Assembly: GCF_001687325.1 (NCBI RefSeq)
Contig: NZ_LZRD01000005.1
Coordinates: 226,305-290,304 of the forward strand
DNA length: 64,000 nt
Direction: 5' to 3'
Source: Streptomyces sp. PTY087I2
GTDB lineage: Bacteria; Actinomycetota; Actinomycetes; Streptomycetales; Streptomycetaceae
The number at the start of each line of letters is the position of its first letter. Positions within the stretch are counted from its first letter, which is position 1. Of this stretch, positions 1-8,795 are shown in pieces. The translations under genes and the position numbers were made by a program. Under the pieces are notes generated by a model, which saw only the letters and a list, made by a program, of their open reading frames with translations, had not been told where the DNA came from and did no database searches.

Positions 1-28
1 GTCCGGCGGCACAGCGTCGGGCGGCCGG

Positions 29-613
29 TCACCGGCCGGGCGCCCCCACGCGCAGCCCGTCCATGACGAAGTCCAGGAGCCGACCGGCCCTCGGTTCCCA
101 GTCCTCGTGGGGATCGAGCTGCCAGAGACCGGCGATCGCGAGGAAGAAGTCGTCCGGCGTCACCCCCAAGCGGATGGCGCCGGCGTCCTCGCAGGCGCGG
201 AGCAGGGTTCCGGCCGCCTCCATGACCGGGGTGGGGCCGGGCCGGGCGGGGCCGCCGGGTGCGCTGGTCACCAGCCGGATCGCGTCCGCGAGGCCCGCCT
301 TCGTCATCGCGAAGCGGGCGAGGCGGTCCATCCACTCGCGCAGGGCCCTCTCCGGCGGGCGGGTCCGCAGCAACTCGCACGCCGTATCGGCGACCTGCTG
401 CATCTCGTAGCGGTAGACCTCCAGGACGAGCGCCTCGCGGTGGGGGAAGTTGCGGTAGAAGGTGCCCTGCCCGACCCCCGCCTTCTTGGCGATCGCGCTC
501 AGCGGGGCGTCCGCGCGCAGCGTCAGCTCGACCGTGGCCACGCGCAGGATGCGCTCGCGGTTGCGCTGGGCGTCCGAACGCAGGGCGGTGTCCTTCTTCG
601 GCTGCTGGGACAC
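29..613 (-). CDS. TetR/AcrR family transcriptional regulator
   Basis: A 194-residue DNA-binding repressor. The N-terminal helix-turn-helix spans about residues 20-62, with the recognition helix in AKKAGVGQGTFYRNF (about 43-56), a near-textbook TetR signature. The rest is an all-helical ligand-binding domain of normal length. The start is GTG, chosen because AGGAGG lies a few bases upstream. It faces the molybdenum oxidoreductase operon across 195 bp that hold two palindromes, so I infer that it represses that operon and probably itself. The ligand is unknown; an aldehyde or related oxidoreductase substrate is a reasonable guess. Confidence 0.92.
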   Translation of the reverse strand: MSQQPKKDTALRSDAQRNRERILRVATVELTLRADAPLSAIAKKAGVGQGTFYRNFPHREALVLEVYRYEMQQVADTACELLRTRPPERALREWMDRLARFAMTKAGLADAIRLVTSAPGGPARPGPTPVMEAAGTLLRACEDAGAIRLGVTPDDFFLAIAGLWQLDPHEDWEPRAGRLLDFVMDGLRVGAPGR

Positions 614-671
614 GGATCCTCCTCGGGGGTGGCCGGACTCGGGTGCGTGGCCGAAACCCGTCCTTGTTAAC

Positions 672-717
672 CGGACAGCTGTCCGTTACGTTCTCCGGAT
701 AAACGGACAGTGGTCCG
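672..717. promoter_or_regulatory. Pair of palindromic operators between tetR and the oxidoreductase operon
   Basis: CGGACAGCTGTCCG (672-685) is a perfect 14-bp palindrome. CGGACAGTGGTCCG (704-717) shares the outer CGGAC...GTCCG arms. The centres are 32 bp apart, about three helical turns, so dimers on both sites would lie on the same DNA face. They sit about 60 bp upstream of the gene starting at GTG 613 and about 90 bp upstream of the ATG at 809. They are the likely operators of the adjacent TetR protein (inference). Confidence 0.75.
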
Positions 718-808
718 GTTAGGGCTACCTTACTCCCGGCCGGGGCCCGCGGTCGCCGACCGGGGCCCGGGTTCCTTCCTCGTCACCCGACACCAGAGAA
801 GGCTGAAC

Positions 809-1414
809 ATGGCCCCAGCGCCCTCGTCGACGTCCAGTGCGATCACCCTGAACATCAACGGCGAGAAGCATCACCTGCCCGTCGATCACCGCACCACCCT
901 CCTCGACGCCCTGCGTGAACGCCTCGACCTCACCGGCACCAAGAAGGGCTGCGACCAGGGGCAGTGCGGCGCCTGTACCGTCCTGGTCGACCAGCGGCGC
1001 GTCGTCTCCTGCCTCAGCCTCGCGGTCGCGGCCGAGGGGCGCGAGATCACCACCATCGAAGGCGTGGCCGAGGGGGATCAACTCCACCCCGTCCAGCAGG
1101 CATTCCTCGACCTCGACGGTTATCAGTGCGGCTACTGCACGCCCGGCCAGATCTGCTCGGCCATCGCCGTCATCGAGGAACACGCGGCCGGCTGGCCGAG
1201 CGCCGTCACCGACGACCCGGCTCCCGAGGCGGGGCCGCCACCGCTGACGCCCGAGGAGATCCGCGAGCGGATGAGCGGCAACCTGTGCCGCTGCGGCGCG
1301 TACGTCTCGATCGTCCAGGCCGTCGCCCGCGCCGCCGGGGAGCGCGCCGCAGAGGGACACGCTGCCGAGAAACACGCCGCCGAGAAACACGCCGCCGAGG
1401 AGGCCGCCGTATGA
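809..1414 (+). CDS. Aldehyde/xanthine oxidoreductase [2Fe-2S] subunit (PaoA/YagT-like)
   Basis: Small iron-sulfur subunit (201 aa) of a molybdenum hydroxylase. The plant-ferredoxin-type cluster ligands are C48, C53, C56 and C68 (KKGCDQGQCGACTV). The second cluster uses C107, C110, C160 and C162 (QCGYCTPGQ and NLCRCGAY). The frame stays open upstream, but ATG 809 is preferred because of the GAGAAGG ribosome site. No Tat signal precedes the ferredoxin domain, unlike E. coli PaoA. The C-terminus ends in alanine/glutamate/lysine/histidine repeats. It overlaps the FAD-subunit start by ATGA. Confidence 0.93.
   Translation: MAPAPSSTSSAITLNINGEKHHLPVDHRTTLLDALRERLDLTGTKKGCDQGQCGACTVLVDQRRVVSCLSLAVAAEGREITTIEGVAEGDQLHPVQQAFLDLDGYQCGYCTPGQICSAIAVIEEHAAGWPSAVTDDPAPEAGPPPLTPEEIRERMSGNLCRCGAYVSIVQAVARAAGERAAEGHAAEKHAAEKHAAEEAAV
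1346..1405 (+). repeat. Four 15-bp in-frame repeats at the 3' end of the [2Fe-2S] subunit gene
   Basis: Four consecutive 15-nt units encode AAEGH, AAEKH, AAEKH and AAEEA. Units two and three differ by a single base. They form a flexible charged tail after the last cluster ligand and are not part of the conserved fold. Confidence 0.8.
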
Positions 1415-2403
1415 GGGAGTTCGGCTATCAGCGCGCCCACGACGTCACCGGCGCGGTCACCCTCCTCGCCGCCGGCCCCGACGCGCGCTACCTCGGCGGC
1501 GGTACCAACCTCGTCGACCTGATGAAGGCCGGCGTGGAACGCCCCGCCCTCCTCGTCGACGTGCGCGAACTCCCCCTGGACCGCGTCGAACCCACGGCGG
1601 ACGGCGGCCTGCGCATCGGCGCGACCGTCACCAACAGCGACCTCGCCGTCCACCCCGAAGTCCGCCGCCGCTACCCGGCGTTGACCCAGGCCCTGCTGGC
1701 CGGAGCCTCCGGGCAGCTGCGCAACATGGCCACCGTCGGCGGCAATCTCCTCCAGCGCACCCGCTGCGGCTACTTCACCGACGTCTCCCAGCCCTGCAAC
1801 AAGCGGGCCCCCGGCAGTGGTTGCCCCGCCGTCGCGGGCGAGCACCACAACCACGCGGTTCTCGGCGCCTCCGACCACTGCGTGGCCGTGCACCCCTCCG
1901 ACATGGGGGTGGCCCTCACCGCGTTCGACGCCGTCGTCTCCTACGAGAGCGCCGACGGCCCCGGCGAAGCCCCGATCACCGACTTCTACCTCCCCGTCGG
2001 CGACACCCCGCACCGCGAGACCGCCCTGCCGCCCGGCGCGCTGATCACCCATGTGACTCTGCCCGCCGCGCCCGTCGCCGCCCGCTCCCGCTACCGCAAG
2101 GTGCGCGAGCGTGCCTCGTACGCCTTCGCCATCGGCTCCGTCGCCGCCGCGCTCACCATCGAGGATGGCCGTGTACGCGAGGCGCGCCTCGCCCTCGGGG
2201 CCGTCGCCTCCCGTCCCTGGCGCGCCCGCGCGGCCGAAGCCGTTCTGGCCGGCGCACCGGCCGACGGTGCGGCCTTCGCCGCCGCCGCGGACGCCGAGCT
2301 GGCCGCGGCCCGGCCGCTGCCCCGCAACGGATACAAGGTGACCCTCATGCGCAACCTCGTGGTCTCCGTCCTGACCGAACTCGCCGGGGAGGACGCCCGA
2401 TGA
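1411..2403 (+). CDS. Oxidoreductase FAD-binding subunit (PaoB/YagS-like)
   Basis: Medium subunit (330 aa) that carries electrons from the iron-sulfur subunit to FAD. The FAD-binding signatures YLGGGTNLVDLM (near residue 30) and ATVGGNLLQRTRCGYF are clear. The cysteines in QRTRCGYF, QPCNKRAPGSGC and the residues between them match the insertion that binds an extra [4Fe-4S] cluster in E. coli PaoB, so this complex belongs to the Pao subgroup and is not classical xanthine dehydrogenase. The start ATG overlaps the previous stop (ATGA), and its own stop overlaps the next start in the same way, so the three subunits are translationally coupled. Confidence 0.93.
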   Translation: MREFGYQRAHDVTGAVTLLAAGPDARYLGGGTNLVDLMKAGVERPALLVDVRELPLDRVEPTADGGLRIGATVTNSDLAVHPEVRRRYPALTQALLAGASGQLRNMATVGGNLLQRTRCGYFTDVSQPCNKRAPGSGCPAVAGEHHNHAVLGASDHCVAVHPSDMGVALTAFDAVVSYESADGPGEAPITDFYLPVGDTPHRETALPPGALITHVTLPAAPVAARSRYRKVRERASYAFAIGSVAAALTIEDGRVREARLALGAVASRPWRARAAEAVLAGAPADGAAFAAAADAELAAARPLPRNGYKVTLMRNLVVSVLTELAGEDAR

Positions 2404-4553
2404 CGACCACCACCCCGGGCCCCTCGGCGCTCCGCGGGGCCGTCGGCACCGCCCGTACCCGTATCGAGGGTCGTGACAAGGTCACCGGCGCGGCACGCTA
2501 CGCGGGTGAGATCCCCTTCGCGGACCTGGCCCACGGCTGGCTCGTGCTGTCCACCGTCACCCGTGGCCGCATCCTGGACGTGGAGACCGCCCCGGTCCTC
2601 GCCATGCCGGGCGTGCTCACCGTGCTCCACCACGGCAACGCCCCCCGCCTCAACGTCGATTACGTCGGCATGCTCGGCACCCCGCCCGACCCGACCTGCG
2701 CCGTCTTCCAGAACGACCGGGTGCCGTTCGCCGGCTGGCCGGTCGCCCTCGTCGTCGCCGAGACGCCCGAGGAGGCCAGAGAGGCGGCCGAAGCGCTCGT
2801 GGTGACGTACGACAGCGAACCGCACGACACCGCGCTCCACGCGGACCACCCCGGCGCCTACCCCGCCGCCGGCCATATGCCCGCCGAGACGGAGAAGGGC
2901 GACCTGGAGGCACAACTCGCCGCCTCCGCCTTCGTGGTGGACGCCGAGTACACCACCCCCGAAGAGCAGCACAGCATGATGGAGCCGCACGCGGCGACCG
3001 CCCGGTGGGAGGGCGGCCGGCTGGAGGTCGTCGACTCCAACCAGGGCGCCGGCTGGGTCCAGGGCGAACTGGCCACGATGTTCTCGCTCGACGCGTCCTC
3101 GGTGCGGGTGCGCTCCGAACACATCGGCGGCGGCTTCGGTAGCAAGGGCCTGCGCGCCCACCAGGTGTCCGCCGTGATGGCCGCCACCGCCCTCCAGCGC
3201 CCGGTACGCGTGGTACTGACCCGGCGTCAGACGTTCTCGCTCGGCGGCTACCGCAGCCCCACCACCCAGCGGGTCAGGCTCGGCGCGGCCCCCGACGGCC
3301 GACTCCTGGCCCTGGAACACCGCTCACTGAACCAGACGTCCACGGTGTACGAGTTCGTCGAGCCCGGCGCGGGCGTCGCCCGGGTGCTGTACGACGCCGA
3401 CGCCCACCGCACCGCCAACCACGTCGTCCGGCTCGACGTGCCGTCCCCGACCTGGATGCGCGCACCGGGGGAGGCCCCGGGATCCTTCGCGATCGAGGCG
3501 GCCCTCGACGAACTCGCCGAACGCGGCGGCATCGACCCGATCCAACTGCGCCTGCGCAACGAGCCGGACGTCGGCCCCGTCTCGGGACTCCCGTTCAGCA
3601 GCAACAACCTCGCCGCCTGCTTCCGCGAAGGAGCCCGCAGGTTCGGCTGGGCGGACCGCGACCCGCGCCCCGGTGTCCGCCGCGAGGGACGCTGGCTGCT
3701 GGGCACCGGCACGGCCGCGGCCTCCTTCGGCGCCGGGGCCGCCCCCTCGACGGCCCTGGTCACGGCGGAGGCCGACGGCTCCTTCACCGTACGGATCACC
3801 GCCGCCGACATCGGCACCGGAGCCCGCACCGCGCTCACCCTGATCGCCGCCGACGCGCTGGAGACCGCACCCGAACAGGTCCGGGTCCGCATCGGCGACA
3901 GCGACTTCGGCCCCGCGATGATCGCCGGCGGATCCATGGGCACCCGCTCCTGGGCCTGGGCGGTCACGGAGGCCGCCGCCGAACTGCGCGAGCGGCTCGC
4001 GATGACCACGTCGATCCCGCCGGAGGGCATCACCGTACGCTCCGACACCACCGAGGCCCTCGGGGCGCTCGCGCGGAAGGAACGCCACTCGTTCGGCGCG
4101 CAGTTCGCCGAGGTCGCCGTGGACACCGCCACCGGCGAGATCCGGGTGCGCCGCATGCTGGGCGTCTTCGCGGCGGGCCGGATCGTCAACCCGCTCACCG
4201 CCCGCAACCAACTCGTCGGCGGGATGACCTGGGGCATCTCCATGGCCCTGCACGAGGAGGCGGTCCGCGACCGCAACACCGGCGGCCACTACGCCCCCGA
4301 CCTCGCCGGCTACCACGTCGCCACGCACGCCGACACCCCCGCCATCGAGGTGGACTGGGTGGACGACCACGACCCGGACGACCCGGTCGGCATCAAGGGC
4401 GTCGGGGAGATCGGCATCGTGGGCGCGGCGGCGGCCGTCGCCAACGCCGTCTGGCACGCCACCGGCGTACGCCACCGGAATCTGCCGATCCGCCCCGACC
4501 GGGTCCTCGCCGCGACCGGGCGGGCGCCCGCCGGGGGAGCGGTGGATGCTTGA
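2400..4553 (+). CDS. Oxidoreductase molybdenum-binding subunit (PaoC/YagR-like)
   Basis: Large catalytic subunit, 717 aa, of the molybdenum hydroxylase family. It starts with the a/b hammerhead domain (RIEGRDKVTGAARYAGE), followed by two molybdopterin-binding halves: GGGFGSKG about residue 242 and further pterin contacts such as GGSMGTRSW. The conserved catalytic glutamate is in KGVGEIGIVG near the C-terminus. The short length, about 720 residues compared with about 760-780 for xanthine dehydrogenases, fits the PaoC/YagR type. It oxidises an aldehyde or N-heterocycle using molybdenum cytosine or guanine dinucleotide; which substrate cannot be told from sequence. It overlaps xdhC by 8 bp. Confidence 0.93.
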   Translation: MTTTTPGPSALRGAVGTARTRIEGRDKVTGAARYAGEIPFADLAHGWLVLSTVTRGRILDVETAPVLAMPGVLTVLHHGNAPRLNVDYVGMLGTPPDPTCAVFQNDRVPFAGWPVALVVAETPEEAREAAEALVVTYDSEPHDTALHADHPGAYPAAGHMPAETEKGDLEAQLAASAFVVDAEYTTPEEQHSMMEPHAATARWEGGRLEVVDSNQGAGWVQGELATMFSLDASSVRVRSEHIGGGFGSKGLRAHQVSAVMAATALQRPVRVVLTRRQTFSLGGYRSPTTQRVRLGAAPDGRLLALEHRSLNQTSTVYEFVEPGAGVARVLYDADAHRTANHVVRLDVPSPTWMRAPGEAPGSFAIEAALDELAERGGIDPIQLRLRNEPDVGPVSGLPFSSNNLAACFREGARRFGWADRDPRPGVRREGRWLLGTGTAAASFGAGAAPSTALVTAEADGSFTVRITAADIGTGARTALTLIAADALETAPEQVRVRIGDSDFGPAMIAGGSMGTRSWAWAVTEAAAELRERLAMTTSIPPEGITVRSDTTEALGALARKERHSFGAQFAEVAVDTATGEIRVRRMLGVFAAGRIVNPLTARNQLVGGMTWGISMALHEEAVRDRNTGGHYAPDLAGYHVATHADTPAIEVDWVDDHDPDDPVGIKGVGEIGIVGAAAAVANAVWHATGVRHRNLPIRPDRVLAATGRAPAGGAVDA

Positions 4554-5691
4554 CATCGCCGGTGAGCTGCACCGATGGATGGCGGAGGGCCGGGAGTTCG
4601 CGGTCGGCACCGTCGTCTCCGTCGGCGGCAGCGCGCCGCGCGGGCCGGGAGCCGCCCTCGCCGTCGACAGCGAGGGCACGGCGATCGGTTCGGTCTCCGG
4701 CGGCTGTGTGGAGGGCGCGGTCTACGAACTGTGCGCCCAGGCCCTCGTATCCGGCGAGAGCGTTCGGACGAGCTTCGGCTACAGCGACGAGGACGCCTTC
4801 GCCGTCGGACTGACCTGCGGGGGCGTCCTGGACATCATGGTCACGCCGGTACGGTCCGGCTCGCCGGAGCGTGAGGTGCTGCGGGCCGCGCTGTCCGCCG
4901 CGGTGTCCGGCGAGGCGGCGGCCCTCGCCCGGGTGGTGGACGGCCCGGACGGATTCCTGGGGCGAGCGCTGCTCGTCCGCGCCGACGGATCCCACGAGGG
5001 CGGCCTCGGCGGCCACCCGGAGCTGGACCGTACGGCGGCGGCCGAGGCCTCGGCCCTGCTGGACACCGGCCGCACCGGCACCGTCGCCCTCTCCGAGGAC
5101 GGCTCGCACTGCCCCGGCGGGCTCACCCTGCTCGTCGAGACCAGCGTGCCGCCGCCCCGCATGATCGTCTTCGGCGCGGTCGACTTCGCCGCCGCGCTGG
5201 TCCGGGCCGGCAAGTTCCTGGGCCACCATGTGACGGTGTGCGACGCGCGGCCCGTCTTCGCCACCCGCGCCCGGTTCCCCGAGGCCGACGAGGTCGTCGT
5301 CGACTGGCCCCACCGCTATCTGCGGCGCACCCGCACCGACGCCCGTACCGTGCTGTGCGTCCTCACACACGAGGCCCGGTTCGACGTGCCGCTGCTCATG
5401 GAGGCGCTGCGGAGGCCCGCCGCGTTCGTGGGCGCGATGGGGTCGCGCCGCACCCACGAGGACCGGACCCGGCGGCTGCGCGAGGCCGGTCTCGGCGACC
5501 GTGAGCTGGAGCGGCTGCGGTCGCCCATCGGCCTGGACCTCGGAGCCCGTACGCCGGAGGAGACGGCGCTGTCCATCGCGGCGGAGATCGTCGCGGCCCG
5601 GCGCGGCGGCACGGGCCTGCCGCTGACCGGGGGAGCGGACCCCATCCACCGGGAGCCCGGCCCGGAACGACGGGTCGTCAGCCGGCTCTGA
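4546..5691 (+). CDS. XdhC/CoxI family molybdenum-cofactor maturation protein
   Basis: A 381-aa chaperone that binds molybdenum cofactor, promotes its sulfuration and delivers it to the large subunit. The N-terminal XdhC domain contains VGGSAPRGPG and the conserved GLTCGGVLDI motif (about residues 86-95) with its key cysteine. The C-terminal Rossmann domain begins at RMIVFGAVDFA and contains FVGAMGSRRTHEDR. It overlaps the oxidoreductase large subunit and so completes a four-gene operon. Its 3' end overlaps the end of a convergent TetR remnant by 14 bp. Confidence 0.92.
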   Translation: MLDIAGELHRWMAEGREFAVGTVVSVGGSAPRGPGAALAVDSEGTAIGSVSGGCVEGAVYELCAQALVSGESVRTSFGYSDEDAFAVGLTCGGVLDIMVTPVRSGSPEREVLRAALSAAVSGEAAALARVVDGPDGFLGRALLVRADGSHEGGLGGHPELDRTAAAEASALLDTGRTGTVALSEDGSHCPGGLTLLVETSVPPPRMIVFGAVDFAAALVRAGKFLGHHVTVCDARPVFATRARFPEADEVVVDWPHRYLRRTRTDARTVLCVLTHEARFDVPLLMEALRRPAAFVGAMGSRRTHEDRTRRLREAGLGDRELERLRSPIGLDLGARTPEETALSIAAEIVAARRGGTGLPLTGGADPIHREPGPERRVVSRL

Positions 5692-6130
5692 GGCCGCCGC
5701 GGATCCGGTCGACGACGGCCGAGACGAGCTCGTCGAACTGCTCGTCCGGGGTGGGCAGCGGCAGCGCGGCGGCCTCCCGGAGGGTGGGGATGTCCAGGTC
5801 GGCGTGGTCGGCGAGCCAGGCGTCGGGAACGAGCCCGCCCTCGCCGGGACTGTCATCCGCACGGTCCGCCGGTCCGTCGACCACGAGGACGAAGGACAGG
5901 ACCAGCAGGGAGAGATGGCGGTGCGCCGCGAGCGCCGAGGGCATGTCCAGGCCCACGTCCCGCAGGAGCCGGAGGAATCGGTCCAGGTTGAGCAGGCGGT
6001 TGGGGTGGACCGAGACCGGAGGTGTGTCCTCCTCCAGGGAGACCAGCAGGGCGCGGGGCCAGCGGCGGTACAGCGCCCGCAGGGAACCCGCGTAGTCCGC
6101 GACGGAGGTCTCCCAGGTCGCGGCGTGCAG
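5678..6130 (-). pseudogene. TetR regulator remnant, DNA-binding half deleted
   Basis: Only the C-terminal ligand-binding part of a TetR-like repressor survives: about 145 residues, from WETSVADYAGSLRALYRRW to the stop. It includes the hydrophobic dimerisation helices (HRHLSLLVLSFVLVVDG). No helix-turn-helix can be found upstream on this strand. At about 6125-6145 the sequence becomes the interior of an MFS transporter encoded on the other strand. The open frame that continues upstream is antisense to that transporter and has no family resemblance. The gene is therefore a 5'-deleted remnant and should not bind DNA. Confidence 0.75.
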
Positions 6131-6140
6131 CGGGGGTGGG

Positions 6141-7100
6141 TTCCACGAGGTCAACCTGCCGCTCGGCCTGGCCGCCTGGGTCCTGGCCGTACGGGTGCTG
6201 CCCCACGCTCCGGGGACGGCGGGCGAAACCTCCAGGTCTCCGGCCCGGACGGACTGGCTCGGCAGCCTGCTCCTCGTGCTCGGTCTCGGCACGGCGACGG
6301 TGCTGATGCTCGGCTCCGGCGACACACCCTGGTCCGGGCAGGACACCGCGGTCCTGCTCACCGCCTGCGTGGCGCTGGCCGCCTTCCTGGCCGTCCAGCT
6401 CAAGGTGCCCGCGCCGACGCTGGAACTGCGGATGTTCGGCAGCCCCGCGTTCTCCGGCGCGATGCTGGCCGTGCTCCTCTCCCGCGTCCTGACCATCGGC
6501 GGCTCGGTCCACCTGGTGCTGTACTTCTCCGACGGCCTCGGCATGAGCCCGACGGGGGCGGGCCTGCTGATGACCCCGATCTTCCTCGCCCAGATCGTCA
6601 TGGGCATGGTCGGCTCCAAGCTCATCGGCGAACGGCCCCCGGGCCTGGTGATCGGCTCCGGTTACGCGCTCAAGGGCGCCGGCCTGGCCCTGCTGATCAC
6701 CCCCGACTCGCCCTGGTGGGCGCTCGTCGTGCCGCTGCTCGCCTGGGGGGCGGGCGGCGGGATCGCCGGCGCACCCGTCATGGCGGTCGCCGTGCGGGTC
6801 AAGGCCCCCGAACGCGTCGGCATGGTCGCGGGGACGGTCTCCACCCTCGCCTCGCTCGGCGCGGGTGTCGGCACCGCGGCGCTCGGTGCGGTGTACGCCC
6901 TCCGGGGCGGCTCCGGCGCCGAGGCGGTCACCGACGGCGCCCGAGCCGTCCTGGCCGTGTCCGCGGCGCTCGCGGTCGTCGCCGTGCTCACCACCGTCAC
7001 GCTCGTCAGCCCGCGCCGCGTCCCGGCCACCGAGCCGGCTTCCGCACCCGCCCCCGCTCCCGCGGAGGAGGACGGCGATCCCGCTCCCGCCGGGAAGTGA
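6141..7100 (+). pseudogene. DHA2-type MFS exporter remnant, N-terminal half deleted
   Basis: About 319 residues corresponding to the second half or more of a 14-helix drug-efflux transporter (EmrB/QacA type). Homology starts at FHEVNLPLGLAAWVLAVRVLP, the signature at the end of helix 6, and continues through the remaining hydrophobic helices to a charged Pro/Ala/Glu tail. Helices 1-5, the first-loop motif and a start codon with ribosome site are missing. The first internal GTG is at 6195. It lies back to back with the TetR remnant, as in a normal divergent regulator/exporter pair that lost its centre. Confidence 0.8.
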
Positions 7101-7118
7101 GGACCGGCGGGGCGCCTT

Positions 7119-7805
7119 CTACCCGGCGTTCTGCCGTCGCACCATCTCGGCGATCCAGTCCGGTGCGTACGGAGACGTACAGCCCGGAGAGGTCGGATAG
7201 TCCTTGAGCACCTCCAGGCGCTCACCGATGCCGACGGCGCGGGCGCGGAGCCGGGGGTGGTCGATGCCGATCTGGGCCAGGCAGTGGTTCATCGCCCACT
7301 GGAGACGGTCCGGGGCGTCCTTCATCTCCGCCTCGATGACGTCCAGCAGCCCCGGGAGGTCGAGGCCTTCGGGCTTCTTCCTGACCCGCTCGGTCGTGAG
7401 CGCCCAGCCGGCGCTCGCGACCACGGGATCCGGATCGGCGGACCAGGCCACGCGCAGCTCCTCGGCGTGCGGGCTCTTCTTCACCACGTAGTTCACGAGC
7501 CAGTCGTGCACCTTGGGTGCGCGGGCCTCGCGCAGCATACGGTCCAGCGCGTCACGTCCGAACGCCTTCGGGCGGCAGATCAGGAGCGCCAGCAGCCTCG
7601 CCGCGGTGTCGTCCGTCTCCCACAGCCGGACCGCGAGGTCCTGCTGCGTCCTGAGCCGCTTCGCGATGGCCCGCAGCTTGCCGAGGTTCACGCCGTGGTC
7701 GTCGCCGTGCTTCTCGTTCACCGCGCGGGCCCGCGGGTCCTCCAGCGCGGCCAGCTCGGCCATGATCTCCGCCGGCGTCGTGCCGGCCGGACTCTCCGTG
7801 GCCAC
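7119..7805 (-). CDS. DNA alkylation repair (AlkD-like HEAT-repeat) protein
   Basis: A 228-aa all-helical protein that resembles the AlkC/AlkD DNA glycosylase family, which removes N3- and N7-alkylated purines with a HEAT-like solenoid. Recognisable stretches are MAELAALEDPRARAVNEKHG, the basic helix LGKLRAIAKRLRTQQDLAVRLW and WALTTERVRKKPEGLD. The GTG at 7805 is chosen because AGGAG sits six bases before it. It is transcribed alone, convergent with the MFS remnant and divergent from the methyltransferase operon. Family assignment is good; catalytic activity is not proven from sequence. Confidence 0.8.
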   Translation of the reverse strand: MATESPAGTTPAEIMAELAALEDPRARAVNEKHGDDHGVNLGKLRAIAKRLRTQQDLAVRLWETDDTAARLLALLICRPKAFGRDALDRMLREARAPKVHDWLVNYVVKKSPHAEELRVAWSADPDPVVASAGWALTTERVRKKPEGLDLPGLLDVIEAEMKDAPDRLQWAMNHCLAQIGIDHPRLRARAVGIGERLEVLKDYPTSPGCTSPYAPDWIAEMVRRQNAG

Positions 7806-8036
7806 CTCGGTCTCCTGTCCGTTGTCCGTCGGTCGGAACGGCAGGTTCAGCGTACGACGGCTCCACGAACGGCGGATCGCGTGTTCGGCGGAGCTGTACG
7901 GGGTCACTCCGGTACAGCGGCGCGAGCCACCGACCGCCGGACCGCCCGGTGACGGACCCCCCGGGCTCTGCCCCGCTGGCGAGGAGACATGAACCGCTCG
8001 ACGGTGGAACCACTGCTGACCGCACAGGAGGACACG

Positions 8037-8795
8037 ATGCGAGGGGTACGGCTCTCCGAGGGCGAGGACGACCCCGTGACGCCGGAGGTCCTGCCGTACG
8101 CCCCTGCCCCGGCCCCACCGGAGTCCGGGGCGGCCCCGCGTCCGGGCCGGGTCGTGCGGCTTCCGGGGGTGTACCGCCCGCAGACCGACACGCTGCTGCT
8201 GGCCCTCGCCATGCGCCGCGAGAGGATCGGCCCGGGTACGGATCTGCTGGACCTGTGCACGGGGAGCGGCGCGCTGGCCCTGCACGCCGCCCGGCTCGGC
8301 GCCCGCGTCACCGCCGTGGACATCAGCCGCCGGGCCGTGGCGTCCGCGCGGCTGAACACCGCGCTCGCCCGCCTGTCCGTCACCGTACGCAGGGGAGACC
8401 TGCTGCGGGCGCTGCCGGGCCGTACGTTCGACGCCGTCGTCAGCAATCCCCCGTACGTTCCGGCCCCCGGCCTGTCCGTGCCGCGCCACGGGTCCGGCCG
8501 CTCCTGGGACGCGGGCCCCGACGGCCGGGTGATCCTCGACCGCATCTGCGACGACGCCTCCGCCGCGCTGCGCCCCGGCGGTCTGCTCCTGCTGGTCCAG
8601 TCGGGGCTGAGCCGCCCGGAGGAGACCGTCGGCCGGCTGTCCGCGGCCGGGCTCGACGTCTCCGTGACCGACCGGGTGACGATCCCGTTCGGACCGGTCA
8701 CCCGCCGCCGGGCCGCCTGGCTGCGGGACCGGGGCCTGCTGCGGGACCGGCTGGAGCGGGAGGAACTGGTGGTGATCCGTGGTCGTAAGGAATGA
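8037..8795 (+). CDS. HemK/MTQ2-type class I SAM methyltransferase
   Basis: A 252-aa methyltransferase. SAM motif I is DLCTGSGALAL (residues 72-82) and the substrate motif is NPPY (137-140), as in glutamine-N5 (release factor) and adenine-N6 methyltransferases. RLPGVYRPQTDT before motif I is typical of the MTQ2/HemK2 branch. The ATG at 8037 has an ideal AGGAGG five bases upstream; an in-frame ATG at 7989 has its GAGGAG only two bases away, so I prefer the shorter form. It overlaps the CDGSH gene by 17 bp. The target could be a release factor or another protein glutamine. Confidence 0.87.
   Translation: MRGVRLSEGEDDPVTPEVLPYAPAPAPPESGAAPRPGRVVRLPGVYRPQTDTLLLALAMRRERIGPGTDLLDLCTGSGALALHAARLGARVTAVDISRRAVASARLNTALARLSVTVRRGDLLRALPGRTFDAVVSNPPYVPAPGLSVPRHGSGRSWDAGPDGRVILDRICDDASAALRPGGLLLLVQSGLSRPEETVGRLSAAGLDVSVTDRVTIPFGPVTRRRAAWLRDRGLLRDRLEREELVVIRGRKE

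Noticed and set aside
6131..6625. Upstream extension of the TetR remnant as a real N-terminus
   Set aside because: The extension is antisense to MFS transporter coding sequence and contains no helix-turn-helix.
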